From: CAYXWM01 sp964392115
GTDB taxonomy: Bacteria > Bacillota > Clostridia > Lachnospirales > WRBF01
Length of the DNA: 39,083 bases
Assembly: GCA_964392115.1 (NCBI GenBank)
Contig: CAYMOU010000010.1
Coordinates: forward strand, 1-39,083
Direction of reading: 5' to 3'
The stretch's first letter is position 1, and the number at the start of each line of letters is the position of its first letter. The notes beneath the pieces are model-generated. The model was not told the DNA's origin. It saw only the letters and a program-made list of their open reading frames with translations, and ran no database searches. A program made the position numbers and the translations under genes. This document shows positions 14,403-22,455 of the stretch, one piece after another.

Positions 14403-15479
14403 ATGGTTAGTATCAAAGACGTGGCCAAAAGAGCAGGAGTATCCATTTCTACTGTGTCTAACGTGCTAAACGGTACAAAATATGTCAGTGAAATATTAAA
14501 ACAAAAAGTTCAGATTGCAGTACAAGAGTTGAATTATGAAGTAGACCCGGTTGCACGTAATATGAAAGTGAAAAAAACTAAAACCATCGGTGTAATCACC
14601 GTGGATATGTGCGGACTTTTTTACCCTTATGTAGTTAAAGGCATATACGAAAAGGCGAACAAATACGGCTACAGCATTATTATCTGTGACACCAACGGAA
14701 TTAATGATTCTGTGGGCAGCATGGAACGTGAAATGCAAAGCTTTAAAAAACTTATTTCCAACAGAGTTGATGGTATTATTTTTGCGTCAACCGTACCTAA
14801 GCATACGGCGGCTGCATATATAAACGAAATTAAGAAAATGGCAAGCTTACATAAAAAAATCCCTCTGGTGGCCATTGAACAAGACTTTTCTTATCTTGGC
14901 ATAGATTCTGTATTTGCAGATGGCTTTGAAGGCGGCAGAAAAGCTACAGAGCATTTGATTGCCTGTGGTTGCAAAAAAATAGGTCATATTACCGGCCCTA
15001 TTTTTTCAAGCGTAGCTATGGAACGTGCCCAAGGGTTTTTAAGCATTTTAAAAGAATCAAAAATAGCATTTGACGAAAATATAAATGTTGCCAACGGAAA
15101 TTACACCCATCAAAGCGGCTATCTTGCCATGAATGAGTTGCTGCGTAAAATTCCCGAGATAGACGGTGTTTTTATAGCAAACGACCAAATGGCTGTAGGG
15201 GCATTAAGGGCTTTGTCCGAACATAAAAAAAATGTTCCGGAGGATGTTAAGGTAATCGGATATGATAACGTATTTATCTCCAGCATATTGGAACCTTCGT
15301 TGAGTACTGTTCATGTTCGCAAAAAAAACATAGGCTTAATGGCAATGGAGTTATTACTAAAGAAAATTGACGGAGAAGAAAGTGATACCGCCCAAAGGAT
15401 AAAAATGGAAACTAGGTTGGTGGTACGAAAATCCACCTCAGAAGAAGGTATCGAAGATTGGATTCTGGGAGATTGGTAA
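14403..15479 (+). CDS. LacI-family transcription regulator of the sugar operon
   Basis: A 358-residue repressor with a LacI helix-turn-helix and hinge at 1-60 (IKDVAKRAGVSISTVSNVLN) and a periplasmic-binding-protein-like sugar sensor domain. It lies directly upstream of the sugar operon on the same strand. Three copies of the palindrome around AAAACGTTTT flank and overlap the operon promoter, matching the A/T-rich central-CG operators of the family. It is therefore very likely the operon's repressor. The inducer would be the transported sugar or an early intermediate, which is inference. GAGGAG precedes the ATG. Confidence 0.92.
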   Translation: MVSIKDVAKRAGVSISTVSNVLNGTKYVSEILKQKVQIAVQELNYEVDPVARNMKVKKTKTIGVITVDMCGLFYPYVVKGIYEKANKYGYSIIICDTNGINDSVGSMEREMQSFKKLISNRVDGIIFASTVPKHTAAAYINEIKKMASLHKKIPLVAIEQDFSYLGIDSVFADGFEGGRKATEHLIACGCKKIGHITGPIFSSVAMERAQGFLSILKESKIAFDENINVANGNYTHQSGYLAMNELLRKIPEIDGVFIANDQMAVGALRALSEHKKNVPEDVKVIGYDNVFISSILEPSLSTVHVRKKNIGLMAMELLLKKIDGEESDTAQRIKMETRLVVRKSTSEEGIEDWILGDW

Positions 15480-15495
15480 ATTCTATTTAGCCTGA

Positions 15496-15511
15496 AGAAA
15501 AACGTTTTTCT
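15496..15511. promoter_or_regulatory. LacI-type operator O1
   Basis: A perfect 16-base palindrome AGAAAAACGTTTTTCT lies just after the lacI-type gene, 174 bases centre-to-centre upstream of O2. This distance suits DNA looping. It could also slow transcription leaving the regulator gene. Confidence 0.7.
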
Positions 15512-15519
15512 GCTATTTG

Positions 15520-15555
15520 CTGAAATACACTGAAAATATTTCAGAGGAATTTTTT
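15520..15555 (+). terminator. Probable terminator of the LacI-family gene
   Basis: CTGAAAT (15520-15526) pairs with ATTTCAG (15538-15544). A T6 run follows after five bases, so the efficiency is uncertain. Confidence 0.5.
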
Positions 15556-15664
15556 CAAATTATCGGGAGAAAGTTAAAACTACACTAAAAAGTAATATTT
15601 CACAAAAATCATCTATATAATTTGCACAGTATAAACAAAAATTGTTAACTTTTGTCTAAACACG

Positions 15665-15693
15665 TTGACAGAAAAACGTTTTTCTGATATGAT
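15665..15693 (+). promoter_or_regulatory. Main promoter of the sugar operon
   Basis: TTGACA (15665-15670) and TATGAT (15688-15693) are 17 bases apart. The spacer is occupied by operator O2, so repressor binding would directly exclude RNA polymerase. The start codon of the first operon gene lies about 60 bases downstream. Confidence 0.85.
15669..15686. promoter_or_regulatory. LacI-type operator O2 inside the promoter
   Basis: A perfect 18-base palindrome CAGAAAAACGTTTTTCTG lies between the -35 and -10 boxes. It is the longest of the three operators. Confidence 0.85.
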
Positions 15694-15704
15694 TACCTCA
15701 TAAA

Positions 15705-15720
15705 AGAAAAACGTTTTTTT
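15705..15720. promoter_or_regulatory. LacI-type operator O3
   Basis: AGAAAAACGTTTTTTT is a one-mismatch version of the O1/O2 palindrome at the start of the transcript. Its centre is 35 bases from that of O2. Confidence 0.7.
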
Positions 15721-15754
15721 AATATAGAAATTATACTCACTGAGGAGAGATACT

Positions 15755-16969
15755 ATGGCTAAAAAAACATTGGCAGAAAAGGCATTGGAACAGGGCAAGG
15801 GAATTTTAAGGCTGGCTCCTGTATGGGTTCCACGTTCATTTTGCAGACCCGGTAAACGTATTAAGCTTCATCCCAACGATTATTTTATTTTGGGAGAAAG
15901 AGGAGGAATAGACGAACGTTGGCTTTCCTCTACCACTTGGGCTGAAAACGGGCCTTTAACTCCGGAAGATGAAGGGCTTAGCTATATTGTGGCAGACGAA
16001 GAGGGCAAAGAAAAAGTTTTGCTCAAAGATGCAGTTGAACTTCTCGGACAGGAAATCATAGGAGAAACTCTTTGGAAAAAATACGGCAGATGGGCAATGT
16101 ATTCTAAATTCTTTGATAATGCCGGGCCTTTACCCCACCACGTACATCACGGAAATGAACACGCAAAAAAAGTAGGTGCTTGCGGAAAACCGGAAATGTA
16201 TTTCTTTCCGTCTCAGTTAAATAATCACGGCGGAGAATTCCCTTTTACCTTTTTCGGCTTTAATCCCGAAACAACTAAGGAACAAGTATTGGAAGCCCTA
16301 AAGAATTTTCCCAAAGGCGATAACAATATACTTGCTCTCTCAAGGGCATATAAGCTGGAACCGGATACAGGTTGGGATGTTCCGCCCGGGGTATTACACG
16401 CACCCGGAAGCCTTTGTACATATGAACCACAGTTCGCCTCGGATGTTTATGCTATGTATCAGTCAGTACTGATGAACGGACAAATCGTTTCGGAAGATTT
16501 GCTCTGGAAAAATACACCCAAGGATAAGATAGGTGATTACAAGTATCTCTTGGATGTAATTGATTGGGAGAAAAACGTTGACCCCAACTTCCACCATACT
16601 TCTTATATGAAACCGGTATACGTCAAGCATTTAGAAGAAATGACAGATGCCGGCTACATCGAGGAATGGATTTGTTACAAATGCAACGAAGTATCCGCAA
16701 AACGCCTTACAGTCCTACCCGGCCGCACGGTAACCATTAAGGACGAAGCACCCTATGGAATTATCTGCCTGGATGGTCACGGAAAATTCGGCACTTGGGA
16801 TTTGGAATCACCGGCTTTAATACGCTACGGAGAACTTACACACGACGAATATTTTGTAACCGAAAAGGCCGCAAAAGAAGGCGTTGTTATCAGTAATCCA
16901 TCTTCAACCGATAGCATAGTAATCTTAAAACATTTTTCGGATAATCCACAGCTTAACCAAATTTTATAA
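15755..16969 (+). CDS. Bicupin protein, putative sugar isomerase (paralog 1)
   Basis: A 404-residue soluble protein with two cupin-like halves. The first has metal ligands HHVH (128-131), a Glu in GKPE (E147) and a His in PPGVLHAPG (H215), as in mannose-6-phosphate and lyxose isomerase-type cupins. The second (about 300-395) has lost the ligands. It is the first gene of the sugar operon. A paralog lies seven kilobases downstream at 22456. Annotation pipelines would probably call it a cupin or mannose-6-phosphate isomerase-like protein. In this pathway an aldose-ketose isomerase feeding L-xylulokinase is the missing step, so isomerase activity is a good inference, but the substrate is unknown. 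Confidence 0.75.
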   Translation: MAKKTLAEKALEQGKGILRLAPVWVPRSFCRPGKRIKLHPNDYFILGERGGIDERWLSSTTWAENGPLTPEDEGLSYIVADEEGKEKVLLKDAVELLGQEIIGETLWKKYGRWAMYSKFFDNAGPLPHHVHHGNEHAKKVGACGKPEMYFFPSQLNNHGGEFPFTFFGFNPETTKEQVLEALKNFPKGDNNILALSRAYKLEPDTGWDVPPGVLHAPGSLCTYEPQFASDVYAMYQSVLMNGQIVSEDLLWKNTPKDKIGDYKYLLDVIDWEKNVDPNFHHTSYMKPVYVKHLEEMTDAGYIEEWICYKCNEVSAKRLTVLPGRTVTIKDEAPYGIICLDGHGKFGTWDLESPALIRYGELTHDEYFVTEKAAKEGVVISNPSSTDSIVILKHFSDNPQLNQIL

Positions 16970-17033
16970 TCATGATATACTAATAAGCAGGTCGAAAAGC
17001 AAAGCTGTTAGTAAAAAAATACTAATTCTTTTA

Positions 17034-17113
17034 TTTTAATGATTTTTTGTAGGGAGTTTGAGGGAAGCTTTTTCTCCGGATGAAGTTTCCCTCAAGGTCT
17101 TACTCTTTTTAAG
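17034..17113 (+). repeat. Dispersed intergenic palindrome, copy A
   Basis: TTGAGGGAA (17058-17066) pairs with TTCCCTCAA (17087-17095), between a T-rich left side and a CTCTTTTTAAG end. It belongs to a family of five copies in this window. It lies between the first bicupin gene and the ABC transporter ATPase gene and may trim or stabilise the operon mRNA. Confidence 0.75.
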
Positions 17114-17143
17114 CTTTTGCAGTTGTGGCAGGGAGGAGTAAAT

Positions 17144-18661
17144 GTGGCAGAACAATATATTTTGGAAGTCAGGAATATAAGCAAATCGTTTGCAGGCGTT
17201 AATGTACTGAATAAAGTTGAACTTTGCGTAAAGCCCGGTGAGCTGCACGCACTGATGGGAGAAAACGGAGCAGGAAAATCCACATTAATGAAAATAATAA
17301 TGGGCATCTACTCCAAAGACAGCGGAGACGGCGAAATTCTGTTTGACGGCAAGCCTGTAGACTTTAAAGGTGCCGACGAAGCACTGAACACAGGTATTTC
17401 CATGATACATCAGGAACTAAGCCCCATACCCGAAATGACAGTAGCCGAAAACGTATTCTTAGGCAGAGAAACCAAAAAGATTAAATATTTACCCTTTGTA
17501 GACACCAAAAAACTAAACCAAAAAACCGAACAGATTTTAAAAGAATATGGCCTGGAAAAACTGATTACGCCCGGAATGAAAATGAAACATTTGAATATTG
17601 CCCAAATCCAGATGATGGAGATTATAAAAGCAGTATCCTATGATTCAAAAGTAATAATTATGGATGAGCCGACTTCTTCCCTTTCAGAGTCGGAGACTAA
17701 AATTTTATTTAATATTATAGACAACCTAAAATCGAAAAATGTAGGAATTATATATATTTCCCATAGGATGGACGAGGTATTTAAACTGGCAGACAGAGTA
17801 TCCGTATTGCGAGACGGTAATTTTATCGGTTGCGTGGATATAGATGATGCTTCTCCCGAGGAACTTATAAACATGATGGTGGGTCGAGAACTGGAAGGCG
17901 GTTATCCAAAAAACACAGCAGAACTCGGCGAAGTTGTATTGGAGGTTAAAAACCTAACCGGCAAAGGTTTTGAAAACATCAGTTTTCAGGTTAGAGCAGG
18001 CGAAATCCTGGGCTTATCCGGATTGGTGGGAGCCGGACGAAGCGAGGTTGTCCGAGCGCTGGTGGGTTACGACAAATTACATAAAGGTGAGATATTTGTT
18101 TCAGGCAAGAAGGTAGTTATCAATCATCCAAAGTCCGCCAAAGAAAACCGGATTATTATGGCTTCCGAAGACCGTAAAGAGCTGGGACTGGTATTGTGCC
18201 GAAACATTAAAGAAAATATCACCCTGCAAAACGCAGAGAAGTTCAATAAGTTTGGGTTCATATTCAATCAAAAAGAAAAGACATCCTGTGATGAAATGGC
18301 CAGAAAGATGACAACCAAGATGAACAGTATTAATGACTTGGTAAGCTGCCTTTCAGGCGGTAATCAGCAAAAAGTAGTTCTTGCCAAATGTTTGCTTGCA
18401 AACCCCAAAGTGTTGATTATGGACGAACCTACCCGGGGTATAGACGTGGGTGCAAAGGCAACCATTTATAATATTATGATAGAGCTTGCTAAACAAGGGG
18501 TTGCAATTATTATGATTTCTTCTGAAATGCCGGAATTAATCGGAATGAGCAATCGCATAATCGTCATGGCAGGAGGCAAAATTACCGGAGAGCCGGTAGG
18601 AGAAGAAGCTCAGTCTCAGGAATTAATTTTAAAATTGGCGTTGGGAGGAAGCAAAGTATGA
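17144..18661 (+). CDS. Sugar ABC transporter ATP-binding protein (RbsA/MglA type)
   Basis: A 505-residue tandem ATPase that powers a carbohydrate importer of the ribose/galactose class. The first half has Walker A GENGAGKST (39-47) and a diverged signature NIAQIQM. The second has the degenerate LVGAGRSE in place of Walker A, the signature LSGGNQQKVVLAK and the Walker B IMDEPTRGIDVG. That asymmetry is normal for the family. The GTG at 17144 is chosen because GGGAGGAG lies 6 bases before it. An upstream in-frame TTG (17117) lacks a ribosome site. Its stop overlaps the permease start by four bases (ATGA). Confidence 0.95.
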   Translation: MAEQYILEVRNISKSFAGVNVLNKVELCVKPGELHALMGENGAGKSTLMKIIMGIYSKDSGDGEILFDGKPVDFKGADEALNTGISMIHQELSPIPEMTVAENVFLGRETKKIKYLPFVDTKKLNQKTEQILKEYGLEKLITPGMKMKHLNIAQIQMMEIIKAVSYDSKVIIMDEPTSSLSESETKILFNIIDNLKSKNVGIIYISHRMDEVFKLADRVSVLRDGNFIGCVDIDDASPEELINMMVGRELEGGYPKNTAELGEVVLEVKNLTGKGFENISFQVRAGEILGLSGLVGAGRSEVVRALVGYDKLHKGEIFVSGKKVVINHPKSAKENRIIMASEDRKELGLVLCRNIKENITLQNAEKFNKFGFIFNQKEKTSCDEMARKMTTKMNSINDLVSCLSGGNQQKVVLAKCLLANPKVLIMDEPTRGIDVGAKATIYNIMIELAKQGVAIIMISSEMPELIGMSNRIIVMAGGKITGEPVGEEAQSQELILKLALGGSKV

Positions 18662-19605
18662 CGAAAAAATTGGATATGGCACAGATCTTAAAGAAGTTCG
18701 GGCTTGTGTTTGCTGTTCTGATCATAGTCATAATCATGAGTTGTTTATCCCCGGTTTTTTTATCTTCCAAGAATTTAATCAATATTTTAAGGCAGATATC
18801 TACAAATGGGATATTGGCGGTAGGTATGACCTTTATCATCCTTACCGGCGGAATTGACTTGTCCGTAGGTTCGCTGGTAGCGGTAACAAGCGTAATCTGC
18901 GGCTCTATGCTTATGGGCGGTGCTAATGTTTGGGTTGCCTGTTTGGTGGGTGTAGCCGCAGCGGTTACCTTCGGTGTGTTTAACGGTTATTTGGTGGCCT
19001 ATGTAGGTTTACAACCTTTTATTGCTACTTTGGCAAGCACAACCATAGGCCGTGGGTTTGCGCTGGTTTTTTCAAACGGAAAGCCATATACCATTATGAA
19101 CGAACAATTTCTTGCCATAGGGCAAGGTGACCTGTTCGGTATACCAAACCCCATTATTATTCTGTTGGTTGTATGTGCCTTTGGCTTGATTATTTTAAAA
19201 AGTACTACTTTCGGAAGATATGTTTTTGCTATCGGCGGAAATAAAAATGCAGCTAAGCTTTCCGGAGTTAAGACTAGAAAAGTAGAAATGATGGTATACA
19301 TAATATCCGGCATATGCTGCGGTATAGTCGGTTTGATACTTTCTGCAAGAATCAGCTCCGGTCAACCCACCGCTGCCGAAGGATACGAGCTTGATGCTAT
19401 TGCCGCTACGGCTATAGGCGGAACAAGCATGAGCGGCGGTATAGGTGGATTACAGGGAACCGTGTTGGGCTTTGTCATTATCGGCTTAATCAGCAATTCT
19501 TTGAATCTGCTTAACGTAAATTCATTTTATCAACAAGTTGTAAAAGGATTTATTATTCTGTTGGCAGTGCTTCTGGATATGAAAACCAAGGGAAAAGCTG
19601 AATAA
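18658..19605 (+). CDS. Sugar ABC transporter permease (RbsC type)
   Basis: A 315-residue integral membrane protein of the branched-chain/ribose permease family with about eight to ten hydrophobic segments. It carries the typical GMTFIILTGGIDLSVGS region and AIAATAIGGTSMSGG, where the ATPase docks. It would form a homodimeric channel with the ATPase encoded upstream. Start and stop overlap with the ATPase gene shows coupled translation. The substrate cannot be read from the permease. Confidence 0.95.
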   Translation: MTKKLDMAQILKKFGLVFAVLIIVIIMSCLSPVFLSSKNLINILRQISTNGILAVGMTFIILTGGIDLSVGSLVAVTSVICGSMLMGGANVWVACLVGVAAAVTFGVFNGYLVAYVGLQPFIATLASTTIGRGFALVFSNGKPYTIMNEQFLAIGQGDLFGIPNPIIILLVVCAFGLIILKSTTFGRYVFAIGGNKNAAKLSGVKTRKVEMMVYIISGICCGIVGLILSARISSGQPTAAEGYELDAIAATAIGGTSMSGGIGGLQGTVLGFVIIGLISNSLNLLNVNSFYQQVVKGFIILLAVLLDMKTKGKAE

Positions 19606-19683
19606 TCGGGGCAATTGCAAAGCGTATAGGCTGTTTTAGTTGGCACCAATTTATTTACATATAAATTTTAGGAGGAAAAGAGT

Positions 19684-20655
19684 ATGAAAAAAAGTATTTT
19701 GGTTGCATTACTTGCAGTAACAATGACTATGGTGATGTTAGCGGGATGTGCCGGTAACCCGGACAACGGTAAACCGGGCGATAACGCCGGCGCAAATGCC
19801 GGTGACGCAGGCGGCAAACAGTATACTATAGGCGTGCTTATGAAAGACAATTCAGACACTTTCGTTAAGAAAATTTCCGATGCAATTGAAGCGAAAGGCA
19901 AAGAACTTGGCGTAAAACTCATTATGAATGACGCCGAAGGCGACGTAAACAAACAAATCGAACAATGCGAAAACCTTATTACCCAACAAGTAGACGCTAT
20001 TATCCTAAACGCACAGGACATGGACGGCAGCAGCCCCTGTATTAAAAAGGCAGTAGAAGCCGGTATTCCCATTATCAACTGTAACTGTGACACCGTTAAT
20101 AAAGATTACCAATCTTTTGTTGGCTGTGAAGACAAAGACTCCGGCGTGATTGAAGCTAACTTTGTTTTGGCTAACCTTCCGGAAGGCTCCAACATCTGTA
20201 TAATTCAAGGCCCTATGGGTCAAGCAGGCCAAGTTGGCCGTTGGGCCGGCTACGAAGAAGCAGGACTGCTTAAAAAATACAATGTTTTAGCCGAACAAAC
20301 CGCTAATTGGAAAAGAGAAGAAGCCCTTGCTTTGGCGGAAGACTGGATTACAACTTACGGCGACAAATTAAACGCTATCGTTTGCCAAAATGACGACATG
20401 GCATTGGGTGCATTGGCAGCTTGTGAAGCAGCCGGAAGAAAAGACATTATGATTACCGGTGTAGATGCTATTGAAGATGCTCTGAAAGCTGTTGAAGAAG
20501 GAAGAATGGCTTGTACTGTATTCCAAGATGCGGCAGGCCAAGGCGAAACAGCAGTAGCAACAGCTTTGAAATTGGCTAAAGGCGAAAAAGTTGAGTATGA
20601 CATCAGAATACCTTTCCAATTGGTAACCAAAGATAACGTAGGAGATTTTAAATAA
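19684..20655 (+). CDS. Sugar ABC transporter substrate-binding lipoprotein (RbsB type)
   Basis: A 323-residue protein with a lipoprotein signal peptide, lipobox LAGC (lipidated C22). A short Gly/Asn/Asp-rich linker and a type 1 periplasmic-binding fold follow. It belongs to the pentose/hexose-binding class. TGCCGGTGTAG-coded ITGVDAIEDAL and NDDMALGALAA match the conserved ligand-side loops of the family. In a monoderm it would be anchored on the outer face of the membrane and deliver sugar to the permease. AGGAGG precedes the ATG. A dispersed palindrome and a strong hairpin follow the gene. Confidence 0.94.
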   Translation: MKKSILVALLAVTMTMVMLAGCAGNPDNGKPGDNAGANAGDAGGKQYTIGVLMKDNSDTFVKKISDAIEAKGKELGVKLIMNDAEGDVNKQIEQCENLITQQVDAIILNAQDMDGSSPCIKKAVEAGIPIINCNCDTVNKDYQSFVGCEDKDSGVIEANFVLANLPEGSNICIIQGPMGQAGQVGRWAGYEEAGLLKKYNVLAEQTANWKREEALALAEDWITTYGDKLNAIVCQNDDMALGALAACEAAGRKDIMITGVDAIEDALKAVEEGRMACTVFQDAAGQGETAVATALKLAKGEKVEYDIRIPFQLVTKDNVGDFK

Positions 20656-20694
20656 AAACAGACATAACAAGAGAGTTTTTAATTATATTTATTA

Positions 20695-20770
20695 TTAAAG
20701 TCTTTTTGAAGGTAGTTTGAGGGAAACTTTTTTCACCGGCATTTTCTCTCAAGGTTTTATTCTCTTTAAG
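20695..20770 (+). repeat. Dispersed intergenic palindrome, copy B
   Basis: TTTGAGGGAAAC faces TTTTCTCTCAA inside short outer inverted ends TTAAAG (20695-20700) and CTTTAA (20764-20769). It shares the core and the CTCTTTAAG end with copy A. It lies right after the binding-protein gene. Confidence 0.72.
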
Positions 20771-20786
20771 ACTAACGCAAAACACT

Positions 20787-20845
20787 CCCGGAGGATTCCT
20801 TCCTTATTACGAGGCCTGTGAACCTCATTAAAGGAATCCTTCGGG
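20787..20845 (+). other. Long stem-loop between the ABC transporter and catabolic genes
   Basis: CCCGGAGGATTCCTT (20787-20801) pairs with AAGGAATCCTTCGGG (20831-20845), 15 pairs with one G-U. An inner GAGG/CCTC stem (20811-20814 with 20823-20826) is nested inside. Only TTATTTT follows, so termination is likely partial. It ends 28 bases before the fucU-type start. It could act as a 3' shield for the transporter mRNA or as an attenuator of the catabolic genes. Confidence 0.75.
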
Positions 20846-20873
20846 TTATTTTAACAAAATTCCGGAGGTCACT

Positions 20874-21302
20874 ATGCTGAAAAATATTCCGAAAATAATA
20901 ACGCCTGATTTGATGAAATATATGATGGAAATGGGTCATGCCGATACCATGATATTTGCAGACGCCAATTTCCCTGCTTATTCCAATGCGAAAATATTAA
21001 TACGACTTCCCGGAGTTGAAATACCGGAACTGCTTCATGCGGTGCTACCGTTTTTTCCCTTAGACACCTTCGTACCTGACCCGGTGAAATTAATGAAAAA
21101 TTTAGATACCGAACCTGTGCCGGAAATTTGGGCAGTATACGCTGATATTATTCGAAAATATGACGACGAACGTGCATTTCAAGACTTTAATCGCTTGGAA
21201 AGGTTCCGCTTTTACCGGGAATCGAAAGAGGCTACTGTAATTGTACAAACAGGAACCACTGCAAGGTATGCAAATATTATTTTACAAAAAGGCGTGATTT
21301 GA
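20874..21302 (+). CDS. FucU/RbsD-family sugar mutarotase
   Basis: A 142-residue protein closely resembling E. coli FucU, from the start (MLKNIPKIITPDLMKYM) through MGHADTMIFADANFPA (H22, D24) to the ARYANIILQKGVI end. FucU-type enzymes interconvert alpha and beta anomers of free sugars such as L-fucose. No fucose isomerase or fucose kinase is present, so the substrate is likely another sugar delivered by the importer. A GGAGG site precedes the ATG. Its stop overlaps the next start (TGATG). Confidence 0.9.
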   Translation: MLKNIPKIITPDLMKYMMEMGHADTMIFADANFPAYSNAKILIRLPGVEIPELLHAVLPFFPLDTFVPDPVKLMKNLDTEPVPEIWAVYADIIRKYDDERAFQDFNRLERFRFYRESKEATVIVQTGTTARYANIILQKGVI

Positions 21303-22342
21303 TGACTTTCAAAGAGGAAAAAAAATATGTGGGACATTTGGATCAGCTGTTTAAAGTCAGAAAAGTGTTAATGCAGGACGGAAAAGCAAAAGATGTAGCA
21401 ATGCTGCAAGTGGATAACCGATCCGGAATGCAGTTTGAGATTAGCGCCGACCGAGGTATGGATATTCCGTATCTTAGCTATAAAGGAGAAAATATAGGGT
21501 TTGTATCACCTTGCGGTATGGTAGGGCCTGAATATTTTGATGACAAGGGCCTTGGTTTTTTAAAAGGCTTTACCGCCGGCTTTTTGACTACCTGCGGATT
21601 GTCTTATATAGGCGCACCCTGTGAATACAATGGAAAATCCTATGGTTTGCACGGAAATATTTCCAATACCCCGGCCGAAAATTGTTCTTACCGTATAACA
21701 GAAGAAGAAAACGGAGCCTATGCTGAAATTACCGGAATTTTACGTGAAGGAATTTTATTCGGCCCTAAACTGATAATGGAAAGAAACATCCGCTGTTACT
21801 ACAAAGACAGAAAAATAGTTTTAAAAGATAAAGTAACAAACGAAGGCTACGAAAAAGCCTTTCATATGATTTTATATCATATAAACATAGGCTATCCCAT
21901 GCTGTGTAAAGACAGTGAAATCTTCGTACCATCCGAAAATGTTACGCCCAGAAACCAACACGCAAAATCCCATATAGACCGTTGGAACAAGGCAGAGGCA
22001 GCCACAACCGGTTTTGAAGAAATGTGCTATTATCACACTTTGAAAAAAAATCCCGAAAACCGTGCAACCGCAGCAGTTTTTAATCCCAATACAAACATGG
22101 GTATTGCTATAGAGTTTAATACCGAAACTTTGGATCATTTTGTCGAATGGAAAATGATGGGCGCAAAGGATTATGTGTTGGGTCTGGAACCCGGTAATGC
22201 CACCCTTGACGGAATCGGAGATGCTATAGATAACGGAAGCATGAAATACCTTGAAGGACAGGAATCCGTAGAATACGAATTGGTATTTCATATTTTGGAA
22301 GGTCCACAAGAATTTGAAAATATAAAGCAAAAGTATAAATAA
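21302..22342 (+). CDS. DUF4432 aldose 1-epimerase-like protein
   Basis: A 346-residue protein of the DUF4432 family, which has the galactose-mutarotase beta-sandwich fold. Visible features are SADRGMDIPYLSYKG near the N-terminus, SYGLHGNISNTPA mid-protein, and LYHINIGYP and VLGLEPGNATLDG in the second half. The family usually occurs in sugar-catabolism operons and probably acts on a sugar or sugar-acid anomer, but no member's reaction is known to me with certainty. The ATG at 21302 overlaps the fucU-type stop. The alternative TTG three bases earlier is less likely. Together with FucU it gives the operon two mutarotase-like proteins. Confidence 0.87.
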   Translation: MTFKEEKKYVGHLDQLFKVRKVLMQDGKAKDVAMLQVDNRSGMQFEISADRGMDIPYLSYKGENIGFVSPCGMVGPEYFDDKGLGFLKGFTAGFLTTCGLSYIGAPCEYNGKSYGLHGNISNTPAENCSYRITEEENGAYAEITGILREGILFGPKLIMERNIRCYYKDRKIVLKDKVTNEGYEKAFHMILYHINIGYPMLCKDSEIFVPSENVTPRNQHAKSHIDRWNKAEAATTGFEEMCYYHTLKKNPENRATAAVFNPNTNMGIAIEFNTETLDHFVEWKMMGAKDYVLGLEPGNATLDGIGDAIDNGSMKYLEGQESVEYELVFHILEGPQEFENIKQKYK

Positions 22343-22350
22343 TTACGTGT

Positions 22351-22425
22351 TTTAATCAAAGTCTGTTTGAAGAAAGTTTAAGAAAAACTTTTTTCAGAAA
22401 AGTTTCCCTCAAGGTCTTTCTAACT
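22351..22425 (+). repeat. Dispersed intergenic palindrome, copy C
   Basis: A more diverged copy: AGTTTAAGAAAAACTTTT faces AAAAGTTTCCCTCAAGG. It shares the CAAAGTCT left side and the GGTCTTTCT right side with other copies. It lies between the DUF4432 gene and the second bicupin gene. Confidence 0.65.
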
Positions 22426-22455
22426 CAGTCCCACATCACACAAAGGAGAATTACT

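Noticed and set aside
20874..21302. L-fucose catabolism as the purpose of the sugar operon
   Set aside because: Only a FucU-type mutarotase is present. Fucose isomerase, fuculokinase and fuculose-phosphate aldolase are missing, and the kinase matches LyxK better.
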